A stretch of DNA of 64,000 nt from Aphrocallistes beatrix (GCA_963281255.1 OY725499.1:2995148-3059147), one strand, 5' to 3'; positions 32,185 to 46,153 are shown, counted from the first letter of the stretch. Program-made: numbers and translations. The notes: a model not told the origin generated them from the sequence alone.

Positions 32185-32549
32185 TGAAGAAGCTAGTCTA
32201 GTTCTAAATGAATTGTCACACTTTATCTTTTATTTATTTAATTATTTATTTATATTTAGCAGTGTATTGATTGTGATTTTACCATTAAAGTGTATAATAA
32301 TATGTTAATTTTAAGTGGGTTGGGTGGTCCGAAATCATTAAAATCAATCAAATGTTACATTAGAGTACTTTAGAATAGTAATGAAAGGCAGTATAACAAT
32401 ACATTATATTTTGAAAGCCGATGGTAATGGCCATCCATGGTCCAGATTTTGAATAGAGTGCCATTGCCTTAGTATATAGAATGCTATGGTATATGGAATC
32501 AAATGTATTTGCATTCGAGTATTTCTGAATAAATTCTTAAAAACTATCC

Positions 32550-32882
32550 ATGGGATCAAAGCAAAAGGTAGCCATTATCGGAGCTGGTCCAATAGGTTTC
32601 ACTTTGCTAAGAGTGATCCAACAGTCGATCAAAGGAAAGGTCCTGCATCTAGTGTGTTGCGAAAAACAGGATGATTGGAGTGGAATGTGGAACTATACAT
32701 GGAGGACAGGCACTGATCAATATGGAGATGTCATTCATAATAGCATGTGCCGTGATCTTTGGACGAATTTTCCGAAGCAATATAGCGAGTTCCCAGATTA
32801 TACTTTCGAAGAACAAAAAGCTTCTGGTCACACAGACCCAACTCTAACATGCTCAGACCTATTCCTACGAGATAGCCTATAG
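32550..32882 (+). pseudogene. Truncated FMO duplicate
   Basis: The first ~90 codons match the intact FMO at 33265-34578 closely (VAIIGAGPIG, WNYTWRTGTDQYGDVIHNSM, FPDYTFEE). The homology ends abruptly near 32815 and the frame stops at 32882. The NADPH site and the rest of the enzyme are missing, and DDWGGMW has become DDWSGMW. It is a non-functional tandem copy. Confidence 0.8.
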
Positions 32883-33264
32883 CTCATTTGTGTATGCAGT
32901 TCCAACAGGAAGATAGATACCCTCGTGGCATGGACTGTATATCGGAGTTGTAACAGGCCGATTGGAATAAGTCCGACCAATTTTTCCTTTTGGGATTAGT
33001 AACCTTGTGATTAGGAGTTTAGGACGTGATTATTTGAAAATTGCAAGAATTGTAGGATTTTATGACTGAAACATGTCAAATGGACATGGAAAGTGGCATT
33101 TTATGAGCCGAGGAGAAATGGTATTTTAAGGAGGGAAATCGCGGCCAAACTGAGGTGAAATTTGAATTTCATTTAACTGCTGGTTGATCTGGATTTTTCA
33201 AATTCTGTTCATTGTAATCTGTATCTTTCATTTTTCACATATTCAGATATTCCCCATGAATTAG
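32883..33264. other. Spacer between the truncated and intact FMO genes
   Basis: No gene. Sequence unrelated to the FMO coding region. It ends with ATTAG just before the FMO ATG. Confidence 0.5.
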
Positions 33265-34578
33265 ATGCAGAGGGTAGCCATTATCGGAGCTGGTCCAATA
33301 GGTCTCACTTTGCTAAGAGTGATCCAACAGTCGATCAAAGGAAAGGTCTTGCATCTAGTGTGTTACGAAAAACAGGACGATTGGGGTGGAATGTGGAACT
33401 ATACTTGGAGGACAGGCACTGATCAATATGGAGATGTCATTCATAATAGCATGTACCATGATCTTTGGGTCAATATTCCAAAAGAGTATAGCGAGTTCCC
33501 AGATTACACATTCGAAGAACATTTTGGTAAACCCATTCCATCTTTTCCCCCAAGGGCTGTCATTCGAGATTATGTCCTTGGCTATGCTGAAAAGTCAGAT
33601 GTCAGGAAATACATAAAATTTAATATGCGAGTTGATAGCGTTACATATGTTGAGAGCAAATTCCATCTGAAAATATGGAACAAGATAGAGGATAGCGTAT
33701 TTTGTGAAGAATTCGATTATGTTGTAGTAGCGACTGGTCATTTTTCTGTACCTTACGTTCCTGAATACGCAGGAATGGATTCGTTTCCTGGACGCATCTT
33801 GCATTCTCACGACTTTAGAAACGCAGAAGAGTTCAGGGGCAAAGACGTAGTAGTTTTAGGGAATAAAAGTTCTGCAGAAGACATATCTGTCCAGTGTTAC
33901 AAACACGGCTCGAGATCTGTCACAATCTGCTACCGACACAATCCACTCGGGTACCAGTGGCCTGATAATGTGAGAGAGGTCCACTGCTTAGAGAAAATAG
34001 TCGGTAGGACAGCCTACTTCGGAGACGGTCATAGACAGGAAGCGGACGCCATTATTCTCTGCACTGGATATCTGTACCATTTCCCTTTCATGGAAGAGAG
34101 TTTGAGGTTGAAAACCGACAACCAACTCTACCCTCCTAACCTATACAAGGGAGTGGTCTGGCATTCTAATCATAAGTTGTTTTATCTCGGAATGCAAAAG
34201 CGATTTTTCTCGTTTCCTGGTTTGGAATCACAGACATGGTTAGTTCGGGATGTTTTAATGGAGAAAATAATTCTACCTTCAATTGGTGATATTCACAAAG
34301 ATATCGACTGTTGGCTTGAGAGACTAAGCTCAGTTAAAAACTCTTCAGATAAGTTGAATTTCCAAGCTGAATATCTGAAAGATATTTGTGAGTTAGTGGG
34401 TTATCACAAGTATGACATAGTTTCTTATTGTTTGCAATTCAAAGCAAAAATGAAGTATAAAGGAGAGAACATCCTAACTTATCGAGACCATCCTTTTGGA
34501 GAGGCAGGACCAGTTTCTAGAGTTAAATGGTTGGATGCTGTGGATGATTCATTGGAAACATTTTTAGCAAACTGTTAG
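33265..34578 (+). CDS. Flavin-containing monooxygenase, bacterial trimethylamine-monooxygenase type
   Basis: A 437-residue single-exon FMO, expected to use FAD, NADPH and O2 to oxygenate soft nucleophiles such as tertiary amines. The FAD motif is GAGPIG (8-13). The FMO signature FPGRILHSHDF is at 174-184. The NADPH loop is GNKSSA (199-204). The Asn that contacts bound flavin or oxygen in the bacterial enzymes is in place (LWVNIPKE, N70). The whole length, including LCTGYLYHFPF, LYKGVVW, FYLGMQ and the WLDAVDDSLE ending, follows the Methylophaga/Tmm-type enzymes as I recall them, and not vertebrate FMO1-5 with their C-terminal membrane anchor. There is no anchor here. Start ATG 33265 follows an in-frame TAG. 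It may be transferred from bacteria or be an old animal lineage; a tree is needed. Confidence 0.9.
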   Translation: MQRVAIIGAGPIGLTLLRVIQQSIKGKVLHLVCYEKQDDWGGMWNYTWRTGTDQYGDVIHNSMYHDLWVNIPKEYSEFPDYTFEEHFGKPIPSFPPRAVIRDYVLGYAEKSDVRKYIKFNMRVDSVTYVESKFHLKIWNKIEDSVFCEEFDYVVVATGHFSVPYVPEYAGMDSFPGRILHSHDFRNAEEFRGKDVVVLGNKSSAEDISVQCYKHGSRSVTICYRHNPLGYQWPDNVREVHCLEKIVGRTAYFGDGHRQEADAIILCTGYLYHFPFMEESLRLKTDNQLYPPNLYKGVVWHSNHKLFYLGMQKRFFSFPGLESQTWLVRDVLMEKIILPSIGDIHKDIDCWLERLSSVKNSSDKLNFQAEYLKDICELVGYHKYDIVSYCLQFKAKMKYKGENILTYRDHPFGEAGPVSRVKWLDAVDDSLETFLANC

Positions 34579-35030
34579 TCTTTTATATTTATATTATCAA
34601 GTGTGTGATTTTTTATTCATTTAGTTTCCATGCTAATTCTGTAAATATGATGTAGATCTGCATAAGCTACAACAGCTTACAAGTATAGCATCTTAGATTC
34701 AGAACATTTCTTATGATCTTATAACACCAAACTTTTTAACATAGACATCATATACACGAATAAAGTCATTCATTATTATAATACTTAACTAATGATGACG
34801 TTATTGATTAACGTGAAACTGAACCTATTATTTCAGCTCCCACAAAGTTCTAAATGTAACATTGCGAGGATTCAAAAAATTGGTCATATCACAGTTAAAA
34901 AATAGCCTTAGTGATTTATAAGTAAAGTGCAGCTTAAATTGGTATAAATTCTCCAAAGCTACACTTAGTTTAGTCTTCTTTCACAAGGAACCCTTTAAGA
35001 CGCGAATTGAGGCGTAGCATTGCATTTAGA
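34579..35030. other. Spacer upstream of PI4K2
   Basis: AT-rich, no gene and no obvious repeat. Confidence 0.5.
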
Positions 35031-38341
<3,311 letters not shown>

Positions 38342-38947
38342 CCATCCAAACGGATTGATCACTCTTTCATTGCAGACAATAACCGCTAATACTGATTTCA
38401 GAAATTGTTACACAGAAATGGGAGCCACCCTTGTGAATATATATATTATACTATACTCATATGTAGTAATTGATTATTAATGTATGCATTTAGTTTCATA
38501 GTTTGTGTTAAATCTATGAATGAAGGCTTCAGAAGTTCTGATTTCTATTAGGTTTGAGTAGCATTCTTCTGCACAATCACTCACGAACTGTTCCAATACG
38601 CTTCTCAATCTAATATACTGATAAAACATAACTACTTTTTTTCAAGAGATTTGCGATTATATATATAATTTTTTTCTATTTTGCTCCGCCATTCCCGCGA
38701 GATTCAAGTCCTCCGATTTTAAATAAGCATAACTCGTGTTGAGGGGTAGGTAGAAGTCACCATTGATAAGGAGCGCTACAGCTCTCATTGAGTTGAATGC
38801 TACAAGTGTATATTGATCCTAAACGCTCCAGAAGGTGTCAGATGGCACTCTGTTATTCCTTCGTCTATAATGGCGGTTCACTGTTGGTATTTTATTTCAA
38901 ATACAAGAGGTGAGATATGTGATTAAATTCTTAGACTACATATACTG
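38342..38947. other. Spacer, no gene seen
   Basis: AT-rich sequence between PI4K2 and the next frame. A short ATATATATAA run lies near 38658. Confidence 0.5.
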
Positions 38948-39412
38948 ATGTCTTGTCCGCCCCACCCCCTGGCACCCGCCAGGCCTCCCTATCTCCAGAA
39001 CCAGCCGCGCCCCCTCTCCTACTACCGCCTGGTGCAGCTCCCCAACCAACACTTCATCTCGTACTGCGCGGCCTCTCCCCGGAGACAGATGCCTACCCTG
39101 CGGAGTAAGACGGCGGTCGGGACGAAGGAGAAAGAGACACAGACGCCTGCCAGACTCAAGAACGTACAGAATGACAGTCTTAGCAAGTACGCCAAGCACC
39201 GTCCCGCTACCGCTGTTAACAGCACGGCGCAGACTCGGGCAGATAGTAGCGGCAGCCAGACGATGAAGAGGGCTCACTCAGCCTACTACCAGCGAGCTAA
39301 GAGCGGGTACGTGTACTGGCCCACCGAGCCGAAGAGGATGACGCATGACTTGAAGCGACCGTTCGGATCCATCGGGGCTGTGTACGGGTTGGGGTCTGGA
39401 CCCAGATCGTAA
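38948..39412 (+). CDS. Small basic protein of unknown function
   Basis: 154 codons with GC-rich, gene-like composition, unlike the spacers. Not recognised. The N-terminus is Pro-rich (CPPHPLAPARPPY). The middle is Lys/Thr/Ser-rich and probably disordered. The C-terminal SAYYQRAKSGYVYWPTEPKR looks like a conserved motif. No signal peptide or membrane segment. The start could lie in an upstream exon, as no strong context favours the ATG at 38948. It is 0.3 kb upstream of, and on the same strand as, the C2orf81-like gene. Confidence 0.6.
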   Translation: MSCPPHPLAPARPPYLQNQPRPLSYYRLVQLPNQHFISYCAASPRRQMPTLRSKTAVGTKEKETQTPARLKNVQNDSLSKYAKHRPATAVNSTAQTRADSSGSQTMKRAHSAYYQRAKSGYVYWPTEPKRMTHDLKRPFGSIGAVYGLGSGPRS

Positions 39413-39693
39413 TATCTCTCTTGCGTACACGTTTATTTATTTATTTATTTATTTTCATATCGCTTACACCTACGTATAATGATCTGTTTTCAACTTTTAA
39501 TTCTAAAACTCCGTTTATTTCATTAATTGAACAATCAGGGGAATGCTCATTATTAATCATATACAAAATAGATATCACACTGATATCCATTTGCTAAAAA
39601 GCTAGATGGAGAGGGAAATTATGAAAATCAAATCTGGTAACTCTAGCTAGTTAGCTAGGTACAATAAGTGTGACATACTTGTACTGTGAGTAG

Positions 39694-42600
39694 ATGAGTC
39701 AGAAAAAGAAAAAGGAAGAGAAAGATAAAGGTGTCGGAGTGACAGTAACTCCTGACGTGAAGGAGGTTATCCCGAATCGAGTGAGTGAGGCCACCTGGGA
39801 GCAGTGGGGTGCATGGGACGAGCAGTCTGAGAATGTCGCGGACATATTACAGATGATTTTAGGTTTATTTTCTTATTTTATTAGAGCTGCAACTACGAAT
39901 TTCATGAATAAATCGATATTTATTGCTGCAATGTGTTATTTCAAGTGTTCGGCTAGTTCCGATAGACATCTTAAATTCACTTTAATTTACGAATCTGATT
40001 GAAATTCTGATTTCGCAAGGATTGACTATAGTAAGAGGACAGAATATTATACTTTTTACAACTAATATGATCGATATTTATTAAAAAAATCACTTTACCC
40101 TTAGGACTGATGATTTCGATGTTTGTAATACTTAATAAGAACACCTAGGTGTTATCTGTGGCGGATTCTTAGGGGAGTTAGGGGAGCAATTCCCCCTAAA
40201 CTCAAAATAATCCGCCGTTTGTATGTTGATATTTTAACCAACGGCATATTCTTTAGAATATTTTGGTTATATGTATTATGCAAAGTTACACAAAAATGTT
40301 CCAGCTCTCTAAGTTGTCGAATTCCAAGTATGAATCTACCTACCCACATAAGCGATACTTCTAGTTATGTCTGCCCGTATTCCAGATCTCAGCTGGGAGG
40401 AGTGCGAGTACCAATACCAGTCCAGCCTTCTCATCCCCTGCACCGTGGACTGGGCTATGCGGGAGATGTTAGAAGTGGTGGAGTGGAACTTCCTGCAGAG
40501 AGACTCCGGGGGCTGCTCACGGGGGGAACGGGTATGGAAGGAGGAAGAGGAGCCTGTCCCCTGCCAGTTGGACTCGTGGACCAGAGGAAAGGTGCCCATC
40601 AGAAGCAAACCGGTGAGAAAAAGGACTATAAGCGATAACTGATTAAACATCTTACTACTACCATGCAATATTTAAGTTTTCCATGTTATGACTAGATCAC
40701 TACTCCTGCCTCAACCTACTTTCCTCCCCCGCCACCTGCTACCCCGCAGTCTCCCCAGCTCCCCTCTCACCCACAGGCACAGCTCCTACACTCCTTCCCT
40801 GACCTAGATGAACGACAGAATGACAAGATATTCTCCAGCGTTCCCCCTCCTAAACCCCCTGCACAGCCTCGAGGTAAAAATATTTGATTAAATAATGTAA
40901 AATAATTGTATAATAATTATATAATAATTATATAATAATTATATAATAATTATATAATAATTGTATAATAATTATATAATAATTATATAATAATTATATA
41001 ATAATTATATAATAATTGTATAATAATCTTATATATTAAAATGCCAGGATTTTTTGTTTGTTTGTGTTCTAAGATCTAAGCGAAATGTTTACACAAATTT
41101 TCACACCTTTTCAATACAATATAGTATATAATTTCACTCTCACAATAGAAATCATTGTACAACACTACAATAGATTGCCATTGTTATTAAAATACTTCAA
41201 ATCCACAACTTATGTTTGATATCTTAATTTGATTATAGTGTATAACAATAAAAAAGGTTATGTGCATATTTTCACAACTTTATATACATATTTTCACACC
41301 ATTTGACGAATTTAGAAAAATATGCTAGAAGCTGGTTTCCAACGATTAACATGGGGTTTTTAGGGGTGTAGATTCTGAAAATCGTATTTTCGAATCTATG
41401 TGATAAATTATTTGTCTACTTTTGTTCACAATAAATACATAAAGTAAAAAAATTACAAAAAATAGCTTCCAACGGTTGACATGGGGTTTTCAGGGGAAAG
41501 AGTTCGAATATCATATATTCAGATCAAGGTTGCAACCGAATAGTTCAATATTCGGTTAGACCAAATACTATTTGGCATATAGCTGATATTCGATTGGGAA
41601 CCGAGTATCAGTATTCCTATTCGGTTAGAGTGACCGAACATCAGTATTCGTATTCGGTTTGGGAATATTCATGAATATTTATATCCGGTTCAATCGGTTT
41701 CAATCTTGGTTATAATATATTTTCTAACTAATTTACCTATCATATCCAGTCACTATCTGTAAAATAATTCAACATACAGTACTATAACAATTCACCTTTA
41801 TTAAATATTATTTATTTGAGCTTCGCAGTATTAGGATTTATACTTATTTCAGCTTCGCATTATTAGGAGTTATACTTTTCGATCAGTCCTCCACTGGGTG
41901 TCCTGTGGCATTATGGAGAGAATGGGTATTTTGGGTTATACTTTTCGATCAGTTCCTCACTGTGCGTCCTGTGGCATTATGGAGAGAATGGGTATTTTAG
42001 GTCATACTTTGCGATCAGTCCTCCACTGGGTGTCCTGTGGCATTATGGAGAGAAGGGGTATTTTGGGTTATACTTTTCGATCTGTTCCTCACTGTGCGTC
42101 CTGTGGCATTATGGAGAGAATGGGTATTTTAGGTCCTACTTTGCGATCAGTCCTCCACTGGGTGTCCTGTGGCATTATGGAGAGTAGGGATCGATCGGGA
42201 ATCCCGGTTGAATCCCGGTTTTGCCGGGATTTGGCTATTTTACTGGGATCCCGGTTATTGCCGGGATCGCCTAAATTTACCGGGATCTAGCCGGGAATTT
42301 AAAAACCTTTATATAGTGGAACTCAGAATGAATTAATATTCTATTCATGTAATTTATGGTTAAACGTAGTTATTATACACTATAGACATTAACATTAATT
42401 TATTTCAGAATTTTTGACACCCCGCTATTCCGAATTCCGACCATTCTTTTAGGACGAAACCCTACCTAAGGCTACATTTAACCTCAGAAATACGGTCAAT
42501 TCATTACATCAATCGTTCACTACTTGTTGAATCAACAGTTACGTGTTAAACCAAAACATTTTATTGACAATTGACAATATGTACTAATCCCGGCTAGCCG

Positions 42601-45600
42601 GGAATCCCGGCAAAAAAATTGACAATCCCGGCAAAATCCCGTCCCGGCAGAAAATCTTATCCCGGTCGATCACTAATGGAGAGAATGGGTATTTTAGGTC
42701 CTACTTTGCGATCAGTCCTCCACTGGGTGTCCTGTGGCATTATGGAGGGAATGGGTATTTTGGGTTATACTTTTCGATCAGTCCTCCACTGGGTGTCATG
42801 TGGCATTATCGAGAGAATGGGTATTTTGGGTTATCCTTTTCGATCAGTTCCTCACTGTGCGTCCTGTGGCATTATGGAGAGAATATGTATTTTGGGTTAT
42901 ACTTTTCGATCAGTTCCTCACTGGGTGTCCTGTGGCATTATGGAGTGAATGGGTATTTTAGGTCATACTTTTCGATCAGTTCCTCACTGGGTGTCCTGTG
43001 GCATTATGGAGAGAATGGGTATTTAGGTCATACTTTGCGATCAGTTCCTCACTGGGTGTTCTGTGGCATTATGGAGAGAATGGGTATTTTACTTCGGATT
43101 ACTAAAATTTGTTGACTTGTCTGGGATTCGAACTCGCGCCGCTTTGTTATTGACTGAGTGCGCTAACCACTCTGCCATCAAGTCCAACTTCTTAAATATG
43201 TTTTGAAATTATATTTATGTTTGTTACTTTGGATTACTGAAATTTGTTGACTTGTCTGGGATTCGAACTCGCGCCGCTTTGTTATTGACTGAGTGCGCTA
43301 ACCACTCTGTCATCAAGTCCAACGTCTTAAATATGTTCTGAAATTATATTTATGTTTGTTACTTTGGATTACTGAAATTTGTTGACTTGTCTGGGATTCC
43401 AACTCGCGCCGCTTTGTTATTGTACTGAGTGTGCTAACCACTCTGCCATCAAGTCCAACGCCTTAAATATGTTCTGAAATTATATTTATGTTTGTTTTTT
43501 CGGATTACTAAAATTTGTTGACTTGTCTGAGATTCGAACTCGCGCAGCTTTGTTATTGACATAATATCAGTATTTGTATTCGGTTAGAGTAGCTGAATAT
43601 TATCAGTATTCGTATTCGGTTAGAGTAGCTGAATATTATCAGTATTCGTATTCAGTTAGAGTACCGAATATTATCAATATTCGTATTTGGTTCAGGAACT
43701 ATTCATGAATACTGATATTCGGTCCAATCGGTTTCAACATTGATTCAGATCAATATGATAAATTATTACCGATTCGCCCCATTCTATTTCATATAAATAA
43801 TTAAAATGGCGCTAGATTTTTGCTAACTCATTTCCAATTAAGTCATTTTGGGCGGGAAAACCTTAGAAGTCTGAGGTCTTTGCTACAAATAGAAAGGCCC
43901 CCAGGTAATTTAGGGGTTAAATACAGCAAACGTGTTTAAACGTGTTTAATCATGTTTAAACGTGTTTAATCATGTTTAATAAACATGTTGATCCACGGCT
44001 AGGGATCGACCGGGAATCCCGGTTGAATCCCAGTTTTGCCGGGATTTGGCTATTTTACCGGGATCCCGGTTATTGCCGGGATCGCCTAAATTTACCGGGA
44101 TCTAGCCGGGAATTTAAAAACCTTTATATAGTGGAACTCAGAATGAATTAATATTCTATTCATGAAATTTATGGTTAAACGTAGTTATTATACACTATAT
44201 GTAGACATTAACATCAATTTATTTCAGAATTTTTGACACCCCGCTATTCCGAATTCCGACCATTCTTTTAGGACGAAACCCTACCTAAGGCTACATTTAA
44301 CCTCAGAAATACGGTCAATTCATTACATCAATCGTTCACTACTTGTTGAATCAATAGTTACGTGTTAAACCAAAACATTTTATTGACAATTGACAATATG
44401 TACTAATCCCGGCTAGCCGGGAATCCCGGCAAAAAAATTGACAATCCCGGCAAAATCCCGTCCCGGCAGAAAATCTTATCCCGGTCGATCACTATCCACG
44501 GCGATAATGCAAATCCAGAACATTTTTATTTGTTTTTTACACAATATAATTCATTGTACGACACTATTGTAGGCTGTCATTGTTTTTATTACTTCAAAGC
44601 AATAATCTATATAGATCTCTCAATTATATTATAGTGTATAACAATAAAAAAGGTTTTGTATATATTTTCACACCTTTATATATATATTTTAACACCATTT
44701 GACGAATTTGGAAAATTATGCTAGAGACTAGCTTCCAATGGTTAACATGGGGTTTTTAGGGGTGTATATTTCGAATATTATATTTTCAGATCGATATGAG
44801 AAATTATTTGTCTACTTTTGTTTACAATAGATACATAAAGTAAACAAATCAAAAAAATTGGCTAGAGGATGGCTTCCAACGGTTGACATAGGGTTTTTAG
44901 GGATGTAGATCTTAGATATTATATTTTCATATCCATATGAGAAATTATTTGTTAACTTTTGTTTACAATATTTATATAAATTAAACAATTTCCCAAAATA
45001 GGCTAGATTGAGTAACTCCAGGCGCCCGCAGGGCGACTCTGCGGACACAAAGTGTCCACAAGCCGCGCAGCGCAAGCAAGCGAATCGAGCTTGTAATTAT
45101 TATATAATTATTATATAATTATTTTATAATTATTATATAATAATTGTAAAATAATTTAAGATGATGAAGCTGTTGGTAATGTTTATACATTGCTGATTTA
45201 GTGAGGAAGAGTAAGACTTGCTCTCAAGAGTCGCGGAGAGAGAGCATTCCTCAGCCACAGAAACAGCACCTGGAGATCAGGACCCTCTCGGAGTGTACCT
45301 CTTTACCAGCTCCTCCACACGACCACACCCTACACTCCCTCCTCACTCAGACCACAGAGCAGTATCTCAGGGTACACAAGGTGCCCCCTGTCCCCTCTAG
45401 GAGGCTTCCTGCTAACAAGGTGACTCCTAGAGTCAGCGTATTGCAGCCTACGTCACGGTTCACAGAAATGGCCAAACTCAAACAGTCCACCACTTTCACC
45501 TCCAGACACGATGCAGCTCCGTACTCCCAACTCCCAGAGCCATTGATTGAGATCATAGACCCCGCTCCTGGGGTGTCGATCCGGCAGGGCGGGATCGTTA

Positions 45601-45761
45601 AGAAGGGTCCGCGTGCACTGTGGGACGTCCCGACCGCAGGTCTCCGCGTGATGCCGCTGGAGCCTATACAGGTGCTCGCACCGATACAACCAGCTGGGGT
45701 CCTGATGGAGAGCATCCCACGCGATGTGGCGTATGAGAGAAACAACAAACTCGTAACTTAG
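39694..45761 (+). CDS. C2orf81-like protein
   Basis: Four exons: 39694-39862, 40365-40612, 40696-40873 and 45202-45761, with consistent phases, giving 384 residues. It resembles the uncharacterised vertebrate protein C2orf81. A Lys-rich start is followed by a WEQWGAWDEQSENVADILQ helix, then DWAMREMLEVVEWNFLQRD and the acidic EEEEPVPCQLDSWTRGKVPI segment, which is the most distinctive part. The rest is Pro-rich and disordered, with a conserved-looking tail (EIIDPAPGVSIRQGG, WDVPTAGLRV). The molecular role of the family is unknown to me. The third intron (4.3 kb) has absorbed several nested repeats, while the other introns are 83-500 bases. Alternative exons in that intron cannot be excluded. 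Confidence 0.78.
40893..41033. repeat. 11-bp AT minisatellite (ATAATTATATA)n
   Basis: Roughly a dozen copies in the long C2orf81-like intron. A similar shorter tract is at 45093-45160 near the other end of the intron. Confidence 0.75.
41040..41516. repeat. Old repeat sequence in the long intron
   Basis: It contains repeated blocks such as CATGGGGTTTTTAGGGGTGTA followed by ATTTTC and GATAAATTATTTGTCTACTTT. The same blocks recur at 43751-43802 and 44503-45010. The 2.2-kb hAT-like element inserted into it. Confidence 0.5.
41876..43095. repeat. 66-bp minisatellite
   Basis: Unit GTCCTGTGGCATTATGGAGA, continuing GAATGGGTATTTTGGGTTAT and so on, about eleven copies. It is split by the hAT MITE at 42185-42675. 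Because 66 is a multiple of three, frames stay open as 22-residue repeats, but these are not genes. Confidence 0.9.
42185..42675. mobile_element. hAT MITE TAGGGATCGA, copy 1, perfect 8-bp TSD
   Basis: The inverted ends TAGGGATCGATCGGGA and TCCCGGTCGATCACTA flank several CCCGG/CCGGG palindromes. ATGGAGAG is duplicated (42177-42184 and 42676-42683), inside a minisatellite unit. 491 bp. Confidence 0.9.
43101..43560 (-). repeat. tRNA-like tandem array (135-bp unit, about 3.4 copies)
   Basis: Each unit holds a 71-base segment that reads on the minus strand as a tRNA-like gene. It has TGGCAGAGTGG (A box) and GAGTTCGAATCC (B box) and acceptor-stem ends GACTTG and CAAGTC. The anticodon, D and T stems contain mismatches and position 33 is C, so it is not a functional tRNA by sequence. 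Unit starts are at about 43101, 43236, 43371 and 43509; the last is cut off. Confidence 0.7.
43560..43700. repeat. Short tandem TATCAGTATTCGTATTCGG
   Basis: Three or four copies of a ~39-bp unit, related to the left end of the same element at 41575-41665. Confidence 0.6.
43803..43921. mobile_element. TATAAATAG MITE, diverged copy E
   Basis: GTCATTTTGGGCGGGAAAACC followed by CTACAAATAGAAAGGCCCCC is the family core. The ends are weak. Confidence 0.45.
44000..44494. mobile_element. hAT MITE TAGGGATCGA, copy 2, perfect 8-bp TSD
   Basis: Near-identical to copy 1 at 42185-42675. TCCACGGC flanks both sides (43992-43999 and 44495-44502). 495 bp. Confidence 0.9.
45017..45095 (+). repeat. GC-rich CCAGGCGCCCGC repeat
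   Basis: CCAGGCGCCCGCAGGGCGAC, then ACAAAGTGTCCACAAGCCGC and GCAGCGCAAGCAAGCG. Relatives are at 37320, 56081 and 62085. Confidence 0.55.
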
Positions 45762-46153
45762 TACGAGTGTATTTGCGTCACAGCACTTACGTAGTGTATC
45801 TACTTACTGAGACTCTGTTGATCTTACAAGTGTTTCTGCTTTCATTAAAACTGATTTAATAGCTGGTAATCATTGATGTGACTCAACTAGACATGTAACG
45901 TTTTATTTACTGTATATGTTAATTCGTATTTCAAATTGATTGAGGAACCAGCTGCTGTCAAGTATCATGTTAATTTACATTTTATATTTCATCAAATTCG
46001 AGTAAATTTTGTTTATCCCAGGCCTGATTTGTTTCAGTTTTACAGCAGATATTTAACCTGGCAACAAAGTTATAAGATTAATTGCAATAATTTTATATTA
46101 ATTCCATTTATATTATAAATAGTCTGTTTATCAAATCTTAATTTAGTCACTTG
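45762..46153. other. Spacer between C2orf81-like gene and MMACHC
   Basis: AT-rich, no gene. Confidence 0.5.

Larger units (their letters stand above)
30507..32488. mobile_element. 2-kb element with ~70-bp terminal inverted repeats
   Basis: The left end CATAGCATTCTATATACTAA, continuing GGCAATGGCACTCTATTC, is matched in inverse at 32413-32488. GTATATG flanks both sides (30500-30506 and 32489-32495), a 7-bp target duplication. No transposase frame. It carries two nested MITEs (31107-31272 and 31941-32128) and a (GA)n tract. Confidence 0.75.
41525..43742. mobile_element. 2.2-kb hAT-like element packed with tandem arrays
   Basis: It starts CAAGGTTGCAACCGAATAG and ends GGTTTCAACATTG, which are inverted, and the flanks are a perfect 8-bp duplication ATTCAGAT (41517-41524 and 43743-43750). 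The interior holds TATTCGGTTAGA repeats, the 66-bp minisatellite, a nested hAT MITE and a tRNA-like tandem array. No transposase. Confidence 0.75.

Noticed and set aside
35007-35030. Earlier start for PI4K2
   Set aside because: The frame is open upstream but only from a non-ATG codon; the first ATG (35031) gives a normal N-terminus.
40893-41033. CRISPR-like array
   Set aside because: The repeats are contiguous with no unique spacers. The same holds for the 66-bp and the 54.7-kb arrays, and the genome is an animal's.
41898-43115. Open frames made of 22-residue repeats
   Set aside because: They come from a 66-bp minisatellite whose unit is a multiple of three, so several frames stay open. An MITE interrupts it and no start or splice context supports a gene.
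43101-43560. Functional tRNA genes
   Set aside because: A and B boxes are present, but D, anticodon and T stems have mismatches and position 33 is not T.
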